Of a stretch of 27,716 bases of DNA, positions 1 through 10,812 are shown one piece after another (positions within the stretch are counted from its first letter, which is position 1; the number at the start of each line of letters is the position of its first letter). The position numbers were made by a program, and so were the translations under genes. Source of the stretch: Larix sibirica. Lineage: Eukaryota > Streptophyta > Pinopsida > Pinales > Pinaceae. The stretch lies in assembly GCA_004151065.3 (NCBI GenBank), contig NWUY0300066906.1:1-27716 (forward strand). Direction: 5' to 3'. Under the pieces are notes generated by a model. It did not search any database. It saw nothing but the letters and a program-made list of their open reading frames with translations, and was not told where the DNA came from.

Positions 1-257
1 AAAATGTTACTAGATTCTATTACACCAACCAAAAGTCCCATTTTCTTCTAATTCCCCCTATTTATCTTTACAAAAGTTTATCTCTACATGACTAATCACT
101 TCACCTTCCCTTTTACCCTTTGGTTTCCACATTTTGTCCTTTTGTGATTACTCAGCCAAAAATAGATAATAAAATACAAATTACATTATTTTGTTGGAGG
201 ATTTTTTTAGATTTGAAATATAATTGTCCCAAAGGTCAATTTCATAAGATATCAGAT
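1..257. other. AT-rich stretch, no gene seen
   Basis: No coding region is seen. On the minus strand, about 200 bases past the stop of the neighbouring broken ORF, there is a short purine tract (complement of 52-62) that could be an old polypurine tract. No terminal repeat was recognised next to it, so this is only a suggestion. Confidence 0.3.
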
Positions 258-2517
258 TTAATTTTGTTGAGGTTCCAACAACTTTAAAACAACTCCATGA
301 GTGGACAATTCTTTAACTATGTCTATCAATCTCTTTGCTGCTGCCTTGTGACCTTCTCCCATAAAATATGCATTCAGATTTGTTTGTCCCACATGCTGCT
401 AAAGATCTTTTGTAGTAAGCACGCCCAGTTCCTTGATGTACTCCAAATCTTCACTCAAACTGTTCTTCAATTATGCTAAAAGCTGTTCTTTGGATGGTAA
501 TTCATCAATAGCTTTAGAAATTGGAATATGGCATTTTTCATGTGCTTGGTATACAGTTTCATAAATTTCTTCACACTTTGTAATGGTTCTCTGTACTTCA
601 TTTTGTACTCTTTTGACAGAGTTTCGACAACTTTCCAAGAGAGCTATATCTAGCCTTAGTTCAACAACTGTTCTTTTAGGAAAGTAATCGAGAAATTCTC
701 GGACTTTACCTTTCCACCCATTTAGCCTTTTTACCTTATTAAATGTGTCTACCAATCTGTGTTTCATAATGGCAGCTTCTGCAGAGATCTCTTTCATTTT
801 GTCCATCATCCCTCTTAATTCATAAACTTCTTCTATCAATAACTCTTGGGAGTGAAAAATATGTTCTTGCATTTCATGCGCATGTTCGTAGAACAATGCC
901 ATATCATGTTTATGATCCTGAGCAAAGACTCATTTTCTTTCATCTATTCATCCATCTCAGATTGTAGAGTCCATCTCAGATTGTAGAGATCCTTTTTCAA
1001 CCATTAGGGATTCTACTTGTTGATTCAACTAAGTTTCTCTTCTTTCTAACTCATTTATTCGAGAATGGAAATGAGTTCGTTCTCCTTCCATAATTACTAA
1101 CTGTACATTCAAGGAATCCCTTTCATCTTGAAGGCCTTGGTAATCCAGCAAAAGTTTTGCTTTCTCTGCTTTTATGGCATCTCGCTTTCTTTTCATCTCA
1201 ATCCCTTCATTTCGAGCTTGTATTAAATTATCCTTTAATTTTAACATTTTTGTTTTGCTGTGCTCTAGATCATCCATCTATTTATCCACATTGTCTGCAT
1301 TAGCTTGTGCAACAACAATATTCACAGAAGCAATGAGTTTCAGATCTTTGTTGGTACCTTCTACTAGAGTGCTCTCCCGCACAGTGACAATATCAGGTTG
1401 TGTATCGATCTTTCATATCTATTTTGATCTCCTTAGAATAGTCTTTCTTTTGGGATAAAAAACAATAGTGTTTAGCTTCGCCACAGAATGTTGCTTCGAG
1501 GGAGTTAATGTTGTGAGTCCAAGCTCAGCTAATGGGAGATGACCTCCAGTAAGTGGTATCTTTAAGTCAGCAGGTTGATCTACTTCCGTATTTTGTGAAT
1601 TCTGACTTTCTTCTTGAATTCTCTTTTCTTCCACAACTTTCTTGATCTTCTCTTCTTCTTCCCTTTTCTTATCGGCTTCCTCTTGTAATCTTTTCTGTTC
1701 TTGCTCAACTGCTTCCTTCTCTGCCTTTTCTTGCTCCTCTTTAATTCTTGCCTCTTCTTCTTTTTGTTTTCTTTCTTCATCTTATTTCCTCTTTGTCTTT
1801 TCTGCTGCCAAGGCTTATTCCTGTGCTTTCTTTCTGTTGTTCTGCCTCTTTTGCAGTTTCTTTTGTTTGACATTGACTTGTTCCTGAATGGGGTCTTCAA
1901 ATTCTGCGAATCATGCTCTCCATTGGCTCTCTGCCTTAGCTGTTTGCCTGGGAGAAGCAGTTTCTTGGCGTATTCTGAATGGCCTATGTTAATACTCTTG
2001 ATCCAGTCATCAGTTAGAAGGTTTTTGGAGCAGGTAATTTGTAAGCTATGCTTATATGGGCCGGTTGAAACGAAGCAAACCCTTTCCCATTAGCTCCCGC
2101 AATTATTCTGGATTTGAAATCTATATAAGGTAAAATCCAGCCTATTACTTCAGAGCAAGGGAATAATTCTGGGCGAGTTGCAGCTTTGTGAAGACTTGAT
2201 TTCTTTATGTTTTGATAAATCACCATCTCTTCAATAGAAGCATCGAGCACATCTTGATCTTTGATAAGTTGATATATTTCACTCCATTTGTATTCGGGGA
2301 CTACTCCGGTCATAGCTTTGGTGTCTTCAAACAATATATCCATAATAATTTTTGGCACAACTTCAATATCTGAATCGGATTCTGCAACTTTAGCTTTGCG
2401 TTTGGAAGACCTTCTATACATATCCGAATCCTGTAATAAAATATCAGTATCAGTGTATAAGAAACTGAAAGAAAATTCTATTAGTTCAGGCTCAGTGTTG
2501 GTAAAAGTTGACTTCAT
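258..2517 (-). pseudogene. Broken coiled-coil ORF, probably transposon accessory protein
   Basis: A minus-strand reading of about 750 codons can be followed from a Met at 2517 (or an internal Met near 2430) to a stop at 258-260. It changes frame near 2010 and near 1890, then stays in one frame interrupted by about ten stop codons. The N-terminal part (2014-2517) has an acidic S/D patch (ESDSDIEVV) and then a globular-looking segment containing the strings GWILPYIDFKSR and SIAYKLPAPKTF. Next comes a K/E/Q-rich helix-forming stretch (about 1640-1890), a spacer rich in Pro/Leu/Thr, and a second long coiled coil (about 1280-470). I do not recognise a named family. The overall plan resembles accessory ORFs carried by plant retroelements or plant-mobile-domain-like proteins, but that is inference. 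A decayed host gene is the alternative. The F/S/L-rich plus-strand readings here are only its antisense. Confidence 0.55.
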
Positions 2518-3487
2518 TATGCTTGCTCTTCATTTAATAACTTTTATTCAATGCGGATCATTTTATGGAAAGAAAGTGTGCTTGTAACAAATTCTGTGGA
2601 AATGAAACATCATTTCTTAGGTCTATTTCGAAAAAAACTAGTTCATCAAGGCCACCATTTCTCTAGTGGTAGTTTATCAGTTTGCAAACTAATTCCAATG
2701 GTTTTTAGAAAACTGATAACACAACAAAATCATAACATTTACATTTTCAAATTAAGCATGAAGCTAACTCAAAATACGCTCTATTATGAAACTAAAAATG
2801 CACATGGAAACACTCTATATGACAACTAGGGTAAACAGTTCATTAAACATGTTAATTAAGAGGTAAATTATGCGAGCCCGACTTCTCTCTCGATTGACCA
2901 AAATCCAAACACTTAGGGTTTTACCCCTTCTCTCAACCCACGTAAAACCCTATGGCTCTCTATCAAAAAAAATACTGGTTTGAAACTCATCGAGGTCAAA
3001 ATGTTATCCCGAACGCGCTCAATGACACTCGCAAAAAACAAACAGTAGGAAAAAAATGACCAACGCGAATGACAAGGATTAAAACTCTTATTTTTTAGCC
3101 TAGAACTTCCTATCGTCATCAACAGCTAAACCCTAGACCAACTAGCTTAAAACATGAAAAAACTAAAATGGTTTCATCCTAGCTATTGTTTTCCCGCAAA
3201 TCCAAAACAAACGAAGTTCTTAACAGACGAAAATGGTACCTACTTGGCGGTGTAGTAGTGATTCCGCAATGAGGAGGCTCCAAATGTCGTTGGGTGCTCT
3301 GACAAAGATTCGCTAAGTCACTTGAGCGAACGACATTTCAACAAAGTGTAAAATGACAAGAAATCCCCCCCTTTTAAACCAAGGAAATAACCCTAAATAA
3401 TAAATGAGCATTAATGCTTGTCGACGGAGCCTCCTTTTCAGACGGTGTTTCTTTAAAACAAAGGTCAAAATGATTTCAAAAACAAAT
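2518..3487. other. No gene recognised; possible upstream part of the broken ORF's element
   Basis: AT-rich up to about 2870, then more mixed and CpG-containing from about 2880 to 3480. Several short open readings occur, but none looks like a protein. It lies upstream of the minus-strand broken ORF, so it may be that element's leader or LTR. No terminal repeat or primer-binding site was identified. Confidence 0.3.
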
Positions 3488-3722
3488 GTTTCGGCTTCAA
3501 ATTTTTTTACGTCCGTCACATTTCGGGTAAGAATTGAATTTTACGTCGGTTCTGTTTCGAATGTTAAACAAATTTTGTGCTAGGTATGTTTCGGGTGTTA
3601 ATGAAATTTACGTCGGTAAGTTTTCGGGCTTAAAAACAATCCTACACCAACTTCTGTTTCGGACTAGATTCAAATTCTACGCCGGGCTGTTTCGGAGATT
3701 AAACCAATTTTATTCCGACGTG
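3488..3722. repeat. 33-34 bp minisatellite, about 7 diverged units
   Basis: Units start at 3488, 3520, 3554, 3588, 3621, 3656 and 3689, giving spacings of 32, 34, 34, 33, 35 and 33. Each unit begins with a GTTTCGG-like core, continues with a TTAAA/AATTTT segment and ends with an ACGTCGGT-like core. The units are diverged but clearly in phase. The CpG-containing cores stand out in an AT-rich surrounding. Short open readings crossing this array are by-products of the repetition. Confidence 0.8.
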
Positions 3723-3893
3723 AAAAGAGAGCAACCTCCGATTACGTATTGGGAAAAAAACCGGTTTAGTAGCGATTTATTCGACGGACAATCATAAATG
3801 TCATAGATCGGCGCAGAACTTCATATCAAATTGATTGCTTCGGAGAGAAATTCCATTTCCCCCCAATCGCATGAAACTATTCCTTCTTCGACC

Positions 3894-3990
3894 GTTTCGG
3901 CGACAAAATGAATTTTGCTCCGACCGTCTTGGCGACAAAACGAATTTTTGTCCGACCGTTTCGGTGAGAAAACGACTTTTGCTCCGAAAC
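3894..3990. repeat. 32 bp minisatellite, 3 units, related to the preceding array
   Basis: Three units start at 3894, 3926 and 3958 with an exact 32 bp period. Each reads GTTTCGG-like core, then GACAAAA, then AATTTTGCTCCGACC-like end. The same GTTTCGG...AATTTT...CGG plan is found in the array at 3488-3722, so the two clusters probably descend from one repeat, separated by about 170 bases of diverged or inserted sequence. Confidence 0.75.
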
Positions 3991-6130
3991 AAGAAAATAA
4001 AAAAATCTAAGTGTTAAACTTTTTCTAAAACAATAAAAAAACAAAATTTTTTGAGATCTAAAGAATAAGATGAGGTAAAGACTAAGAACGCATTCACAAA
4101 TCAAAAAACAAAGGAGGGGCCCTACAATTTTATGCAAATTTTGGGGAAATAAGTTGTAGCTGCAACACATCCCCAACATAATTATTATCTCTATAAGTCA
4201 AGGATAATGAATATATATGATTTTATGTCAACTAACTATATATCTCGCATGCTATAGGAAACACTGGATTTCAATTACTACATCTTGAAAAGGGGACCAG
4301 CAACTTAAGAATATTCAATCCAATCAGCTTTGGTAGGGACTAGTTGTTAAGTAGCTTCTCCTTGTCATAACTTTATAAACCTTATTTCATTATGGCTAGT
4401 TGAATGTTTAATAATTCTAATAAAATTTAGACATATATATTATTATCATTATAAATGAAAATGTTGATTATATTATCCTCCTAGGTAAGAGGTTAAATTG
4501 CAACCAAGTGTATTATATGGTTTCATGTATGGGATTAAGGCTAGAGCTTACTAGAAAGCACATGACCCCATTGGAGGTAAGCCTTAACAATCACCACATT
4601 GAGGGATATTGATTTTATTGCAAATACTATGTAGGCTGAAACTACTTTTTGGTCCTAGAGTAAGACCTAAAACTACTTCTAATTGGCTAAGAGACCATCT
4701 TCCTCGAATATAAGGAAATAATTAACGACCCAAGACCTAAAGGCATCTAGCAGGAGTGAAAGTTCACCCCCTTGCAAACCAATAGCAGGCTATTTTCGGT
4801 GGAAATGTTATTCTTTCAATAATGGTGATGAGTCAGTTTGCAATCATGAATAGCAACCAATAATGATTGTCCTCGCTATCAATTGATAATTGAGTTATCA
4901 TTATATTTTAACAAATTTGAAAAAATAAAATAAAGTTTGATTATGTTAAAATGAATGAGTAGTGTATGGCTCATTAATGAGGTGACTCCCTATCTTGAAT
5001 AATGAGTAAAGGCTTTTAATTAATAGTTGCTTGAGAGCTCAATAATAAAATTGCAACCTCATTGTCGAGCTATTATCAAAGCAATCGTAAATCCCTCCCC
5101 TAAATAAAAAACTACTTTAATAAATACAAAAAACCAGGTGCAATACAACATATCATGTCCCCTCTCACAAATTGCACCTTTTGGGGGAGAAGATGCAACA
5201 TATCACACCTCTCCCAAATAAACTTTTAATTCGAAGGAAAAAATACTTAGACAAATCAATTTAAAAATCCTCATCCACCCATAATCAAAATCAAAACTCT
5301 TTAGTTTAATTTAATCCCTGCATTTCATAAAAGGAAAAAATTAGAAAATATCAAGGCCTTGATATTCAAAGAGTTTTTGAAACTTTTCTATTATAATCTT
5401 AAATTGCATATATAGAATCCAATAATAAAAAAATGGCATTGTTTTAAAATATATCACTAAAATGGTTGGTTGGATGGCTAAGATAGAATATTTCCAATTT
5501 TGAAGTATTTACTTTGTATTCATGGCTATGTATCTAGGTTTTTAACAATGCTCATGTTTGGATTACCTATTAGAGAATATGGTTTCTTAATTGCATATCA
5601 ATATATCATCAGATTGATTTAGACTTGTAATAATGAAAATATGAGCATTTCAAATTGATTGAGAGTATGCTTATGATTTTTGGCACATAAACATGTTTTT
5701 ATATTGCAAAGTGAAAACCACCTCACAACTTGTCCATATTAAAACCAAACTTAATGCATTTAAGAGAGTATTTCTACAACTACAATTTGTTTTATTATGT
5801 GAAAAAAATCATAGTATATTCAACAAGTCACAAGTTGTACATTTTCTAACGCAAAACCTAAGGGAAATGAGAAAATTGTAATATCCTTCAAATGAGGATA
5901 TGTTTTATTTTTATATGAAAACTTATCAAGACATTCAAAGAAGCATACAAAAATATTTTTGATGTATGATAGATTTTGTATTGCATATTTGATATAGATA
6001 TTGAATACTATAATGAATTAGATTCATGGGTGGATACACAACATGCTTGTGAAGAAATGTACAAAATATATTACAATTGTGTGAAGATGATTAATTTAAT
6101 ATTCTCTTTGCTAAATATAGTTCCTTCTAA
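3991..6130. other. About 2.1 kb AT-rich, no gene seen
   Basis: No coding region or transposon domain was recognised on either strand. Around 5138-5215 there are two related segments (CAACATATCA followed by a pyrimidine-rich run) and a short complementary pair around GTGCAAT/ATTGCAC. These are too small to classify. A 62-codon open reading at 5693-5881 shows no protein-like features. Confidence 0.4.
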
Positions 6131-6290
6131 GACTCGGTAAGCTGCTTAAGTGGTAAAGAGCTTTAAGCTTCATGCAAAGTCTCAGGTTCAATCTCCTAAG
6201 TTGAATGCCTCTATTGCGTGCTTTGTACAATCCACAAAACATGGGGAAGTGTGCAAGGATTTCCCCATGAGACTTTTCTTGAAAAAAAAC
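6131..6290 (+). mobile_element. Probable tRNA-derived SINE
   Basis: The 5' part resembles a tRNA-type pol III promoter. A box-A-like segment with CTTAAGTGGTAAAGAG lies at about 6145-6160, and a box-B-like GGTTCAATCTC lies at 6185-6195, about 33 bases later. A tRNA-unrelated body follows and ends at an A-rich tail (GAAAAAAAAC) near 6281-6290. A real tRNA gene is unlikely because a cloverleaf and 3' acceptor complement are not evident. No clear target-site duplication was found, so the ends are approximate. Confidence 0.6.
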
Positions 6291-6985
6291 TTCAATCTAT
6301 GATGAGTCTCCATATCAAGAGGATCTAGGTAGAGACAAACATGATCTCCCAAGTTTCTCTTTTAGGAAGCTTTGCGACTTTATGATGAATCTTATATTGA
6401 GCAAAATGTATTGGTTAAATAGGAAGAAGAAACTATTGAATGAAATCATGTTCAAGTAGTGAAAAGGAGTTTTCCACGTGAATATTCTCCATACTTTGTA
6501 CTTCTTCCATTGTCACAACAAACCTTAACATCTATTACAATGTCATTTCTGATTTAGTGGACCCCCTACCATCTTGGACCTGTATGACTTTGTTCAACGT
6601 TTTTAGTAGTGTGCAATTATTAAGTTCATTGTGTTCACCAAATAAACTTATTCTTGGATCTTCTATTAAATCAAATTACATGCATTTAATAACATGGAAG
6701 GAAATGTCAGAGAACCATTGAAATAAGAAGACATGGTTGAGATACTCTTTGGTTGACTAACTTGATCTCCCATTTTTAGATTTATTCATTAATAATCATA
6801 ATTCATTGGTGATTACCGGTTTGGTTTCTCATCGCCGTCATGACCTCCAATTCACTACAAAATTAAATTTAAAATACCTAAAAATTATTAAATATTCAAG
6901 GTAGGGACATTGCCATATTGTGGCTCTTATGTTCACATAACTATCATTTCTTTATATTTCATTATTATTGATTTTTTCTTTTAGT
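6291..6985. other. No gene seen
   Basis: AT-rich sequence without recognisable coding, repeat or terminal structures. It lies between the probable SINE and the 84 bp hairpin-type units. Confidence 0.35.
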
Positions 6986-7225
6986 GTTGGATTTTTCTTT
7001 CTTAAATAATGGTGTGGGAAAATTTTCTTTTTTAGAATAACCTAACATCTTAGTATATTTCATTATTGTTGGATTTTTCATTTTTTAATAATAACATGTG
7101 AGAATTTTTCTTACTTTGAAAATAATCCAACGTAATAATAATAAAAAGTTAATGTTGGATTTTACATTTTATAATAATGGTATGTATGATCATTTTTCCT
7201 TTGCTTTTAATAATGATCCAACATT
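6986..7225. repeat. Three about 84 bp units with complementary ends
   Basis: Units begin with GTTGGATTTT at 6986, 7068 and 7154 (spacings 82 and 86) and end with the complementary string, AATCCAAC or a variant (for example near 7125-7135 and 7205-7215). Each unit can therefore fold on itself, and the three stand in direct tandem. The inside is T-rich (ATTTTTC..TTTTAATAAT) and diverged. This could be a small foldback or MITE-like unit amplified in tandem, or a minisatellite whose unit happens to be palindromic at its ends. Confidence 0.65.
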
Positions 7226-7429
7226 TAAGCATTTGAAGTTATGATTTACCTACATCATGTTCACATAGTAAATTACTTTAACATTGAATTTTTCACGACT
7301 TTTAAGAAGAAAAGGGGGAAGAGAATGATATGTAAAAGTACATTTTGAACTTGTTATTTATAAAATAATTACATTATAAATATTATTTATTAAATAAACG
7401 ATGTTATAAAGTTTTTTCTTTTCTTAAAT

Positions 7430-7905
7430 ATACTTTTATAATTCCTTCTCCTAAGACTTAATCATTTTCACATCTCCTTGCTTTAATCTAATAAAAATCA
7501 TAAAAATGTACTTTTACCTAAATACCAAACGACCATATATCTCATTAAGTGTAAAATAAATCCTCATTCTTGAAAAGAGTAAAATCCTCCCCTATCACAT
7601 GTTTCCAACTTACTAAGCGATTTGTCTAGGAGCTCAAGGAGTTACATTCGCATATGTCAAGTTTGGACCAATTCATCAACTTCAAGGAGCTCATTAATGT
7701 AAAGGTTATTAAATACCATCAAATCAACTCCCTAGTGTTTCCCATAACCAACAATACAAACTTGCCCAGTCTTACTTGCAATCCTTTGCATGGCTTGCAA
7801 TCAACATAAGTACATTCAATACAATAAATATTTTAGGAGAGTAAATATTTAAGGAGCTTGTTAAATGGCATTCATATTGTTCCATTGAATCCACCAACTT
7901 CAAGA
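7430..7905 (-). repeat. Large inverted repeat, outer block, left arm
   Basis: The reverse complement of this block aligns by eye with 27205-27680 along its whole length, with scattered substitutions and small indels. Shared landmarks include TTAATAACCTT, CACTTAATGAGATA, GGTAAAAGTA, AAGCAAGGAGATGT and GTCTTAGGAGAA. By eye the better stretches are roughly 80-90 % identical. It has no recognisable coding content. Confidence 0.85.
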
Positions 7906-8374
7906 TTATTGAAATCATATATTTTAATTGTTCAAATCATAGTAGTAAGATTTAATTGTATTGATCTTTGTTATATGAAAATTAGGCATTGGCACAAAAT
8001 TTGATCTTTGATCCTTATCCACTCATAAACTATTTTTTTTAATATTAAAAATTCTATAAAAATAACGTTAATCATGAATAAATGAATTAATTCCTTTTTA
8101 TTTAATACATGAATTTCATAACCCAAATTTTACTCTTAAATCACAATTTATGATACCAAAATTGCAATTTATGGTTTGGATGATTTACATAAACATATTC
8201 CTCCTAAAATTTAATCATAATTATTATGATGGACATATATGACATAATGAATATCCCTTATCTCATACACATGGCTCACACCATGTCATAATCACTAGTA
8301 AGAGCATTTAATATGCCCTAACATCTCCTATCACACAATTTTTAGCACCCAATTGAATCTGATTATTATGTGAT
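7906..8374. other. Left-arm-specific segment, no gene seen
   Basis: AT-rich segment between the outer and middle inverted-repeat blocks. The corresponding place in the right arm (25593-27204) carries unrelated sequence, a gene-like fragment plus tandem repeats. No coding region was recognised. Confidence 0.4.
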
Positions 8375-8950
8375 CCCAACATGTTTATAACTATTGGCCA
8401 TGTTTAAATACTTTAAGAGATCGCAATATGCAACACATTGGAAAACAATAATGTCAATTTGCAAATAGCATGCAAAGTTTGGATAGAGTTTGTCATCTCA
8501 TGAAAAGAACAAGACACACAATAGTAATGGCACACTGAGATTTACCCCTCAAGTCCACACAAGCACACTCCCCCCTAATGTTTGATAGAAACAAAAATGG
8601 TAACAATGCATTGAATTGTGGTTAATCTAGCTTAGTTTTAGCTTGTTTTTTTGGTCATATCTTCATCTTCATCTGCAACTTGGTCATGTCTTGTCATTGT
8701 CTTTGGGATTACTTCACTATTGGGCTTCAACCTTAAGCTTTTTGTCCCATCCTTTTGTACCTACAAAAATAATTGTTGATGTCTGTGTAAAATGAAATCC
8801 ATCTATTGGGATACATCTATTGCCATAGCAACTATCAACAAGTTCTCTTGGAAACCTTTTCACCTACATGATTCATCAACATGTTAAACTTCCCTTTAAT
8901 CGTAACTTGGTCCCAACATTTGAACACTATAAGAATAACATACCCATTTT
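8375..8950 (-). repeat. Large inverted repeat, middle block, left arm
   Basis: The reverse complement aligns with 25010-25592. Shared landmarks include ATGTTGGGACCAAGTTA, ATCCCAATAGATGGATTTCA, CAATGACAAGACATGACCAA, a G-rich purine tract and CTATCCAAACTTTGCATG. It covers the 3' part of the terminal-repeat element together with about 125 bases of shared flank, so the repeated unit is larger than that element. Confidence 0.88.
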
Positions 8951-9180
8951 TTGTAGTCTTTTTCTAAAGAATGGTAAAAAATCCTCATGAACACATCTTC
9001 ATGTCCAATCCCTAGATCATTAGTGAAATCTTGAAACATGCTCTTATATTGTGATTACATCATCCCCATGGAACTTAGGAAGGTGGTGTTCCCATTCTTT
9101 AGTATCAAACATGTAATTAGGAAAACCAACTATAGCAAAAAAATCAAGTGGAGCATACCTTGCATCTATTAACGAAGGAA
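8870..9180 (-). pseudogene. Retrotransposon gag relic (gypsy type)
   Basis: With frame changes, the minus strand reads LPKFHGDD (about 9060-9080), then GHEDVFMRIFYHSLEKDYKKW (in two parts, about 8950-9005), then a WDQ-type motif and KGKFNMLMNHVGEKVSKR (about 8870-8900). This matches the plan of the plant retrotransposon gag domain: a Lys-Phe-Gly-type start, a helix with (M)R-hydrophobic-F-x-x-SL-E-x-x-A-x-x-W, then W-x-x-hydrophobic and a final Phe-rich helix. It lies about 200 bases after an Asp-type primer-binding site on the same strand. A shorter remnant of the same coding stretch is in the right arm near 25040-25110. Stops and frameshifts make it non-functional. Confidence 0.55.
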
Positions 9181-9371
9181 TTGACTTTTCCATGAGAATA
9201 ATGTGGAGCCAAAAATTGATATTTTCTATTCAACTACAAGGATTTCTCCTCAATGGAGTTTTCAAAATAGTGGAGTTGCTAGGTGATTTTTTTTTGGGAT
9301 TCATTATTCACCACCAGGAATCAAATCCATGTCACTAAATTTTAGGGAAAGAAAAAGCCTTTGAACCTTCG

Positions 9372-9390
9372 GTCCCCAGCAATGGTGCCA
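9372..9390 (-). promoter_or_regulatory. Asp-tRNA-type primer-binding site, CpG-decayed
   Basis: The minus strand reads TGGCACCATTGCTGGGGAC. The site used by many plant gypsy elements (Athila/Tat-Ogre type), as I recall it, is TGGCGCCGTTGCCGGGGA. The three differences fall exactly at its three CpG positions, each changed to CA or TG. An LTR end would lie at about 9397, where the minus strand reads ...GGAACAACA, and the LTR body would continue to higher coordinates. A gag relic follows at the expected distance. Confidence 0.6.
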
Positions 9391-10812
9391 ATTTAATGTT
9401 GTTCCTTGAGATGTTCTTGGTTGATTAGGAACTATGCAAAGGCATATGAATGCCCACTTTAGGCCTCAAACTGGCTCTTGGGATAGAGAGGGTAACCCTG
9501 AATAATCCTAGAGAGTTGGATGCCCAATGTCACCACAACAACGACATAAAAATTCAAGGAAATAGAAACCTAGTTTTGAGTGATAAGAACATGCTAAATT
9601 ATTGAAGGAAGAATGGAGAAGACTGGATTAAATTCACTGCATAAAATCTTAGACCAAAATCCTTTCCATTGGGCACTTGAGTCTCAAATTGTAGAGCACA
9701 AAGATAATAATGGTGTGTGGAGAAGAAATGAATAGGAACAAATCATCTTTGGTACAACAATGAGTAAGGAAGTCATTGTTTCCCAAGGATGAAGAAACAT
9801 CACAAACACCCTAGGATTTTAAGGAAGTCTGCAAGTGTCCATGACATGTAAATGGGTTTTTTGCACATTAAAAAAATGAATCCAACAAGGTAAGTGTATG
9901 GGATCGGCATAAAATATATGTAATCCGAAGAACAAATATAAATATATATATAAAAGGTACATGAAGGAGTCAAACAACTTGAAATTCTTTCTTTGTACTC
10001 TGTATATTATATAAACACTTCATGCAAAAACATAACTAACAAAAGACAATAGGAACGAGTCAAATGACTTGAAATTCTTGCTCTACTACGTACCATAAAT
10101 TGTCTTTTGTTAGCCTTGAAAATATAACAAGCTGGTCTACAAGATTACACTGAGTACAATATAGAGAGAAAATATGTGGCAAATAAGAAAGCTAGAAACA
10201 TAAAATAGATAGGAACATGGTTCTACAAATGAGCAATGAATCTAGTGATTGGTTCCTTGGTTCTCAGAAATGACAATAGCCAATAGGGCTCTTAGTGGGG
10301 TCCCTCCTCTAGCTACAAAGAATTCCCTCCCTCCATGGTCTCACATTGGGGGCTGGCTTGACTTATGGATTGACTCTTGAGGCTTCTGATTTGGAATCCG
10401 ACTTGGTCAGTGCATAGGAGTATAGTTAACTTGGCAAAAATAGAGATTAGATTCGGCAAAAACCCAATAAGTTTGCAACACATGGTACTGATGTTCTTTT
10501 GTCTAGATAGAGAGACATGTGGCAACTTCTTGTTGGCTACTGAAAGTCTGAATAGGTTGAGTCTAACCCATACGTTGCATCATTGGAAAATGATTTTTCA
10601 TCGATATTTTGTTGAGGTGGTGGGGGATCTCCAAGGAATCTTGAATATCCCTCACACATGTGATAGGAAACAACCTAGACCTGTGCATGAATGGTTGATA
10701 TTAGTCATCCTATCCGCTGAGATTAAATCTTGGTCATTCACAAGGGAAATATTTACATCGAGCCTGATAAAATAGCTCTTTGCAAGAACAACTGATATTG
10801 CGTCGCACGTGC
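9391..10812. other. Probable gypsy-type LTR remains and unclassified sequence
   Basis: The lower part (from about 9397) should be LTR sequence of the minus-strand element that owns the primer-binding site. Its far end was not identified. At 10036-10050 and 10099-10113 there is a perfect 15 bp inverted repeat (CTAACAAAAGACAAT and its complement). Around it, two direct copies of GAGTCAAA..ACTTGAAATTCTT occur about 89 bases apart (about 9967 and 10056). A 132-codon open reading at 10377-10775 has no recognisable family. Confidence 0.4.

Noticed and set aside
1642-2093. Plus-strand open readings very rich in Ser, Phe, Leu and Cys, looking like membrane proteins
   Set aside because: They are the antisense of the K/E-rich coiled coil on the minus strand; AAG/GAA-rich codons read backwards give Phe, Ser and Leu.
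2910-3150. Telomere-like repeats (TTTAGGG / AAACCCT strings)
   Set aside because: Only isolated single copies such as TTAGGGTTTTA and AAACCCTA; no tandem run.
6131-6200. Functional tRNA gene
   Set aside because: Promoter-like boxes are present but a full cloverleaf is not evident, and an A-ending tRNA-unrelated body follows, as in SINEs.
10377-10775. 132-codon plus-strand open reading
   Set aside because: Longest open reading in its neighbourhood, but no recognisable motif, an overlapping open reading on the other strand, and a location inside a mosaic of repeats. Listed only as part of the unclassified segment.
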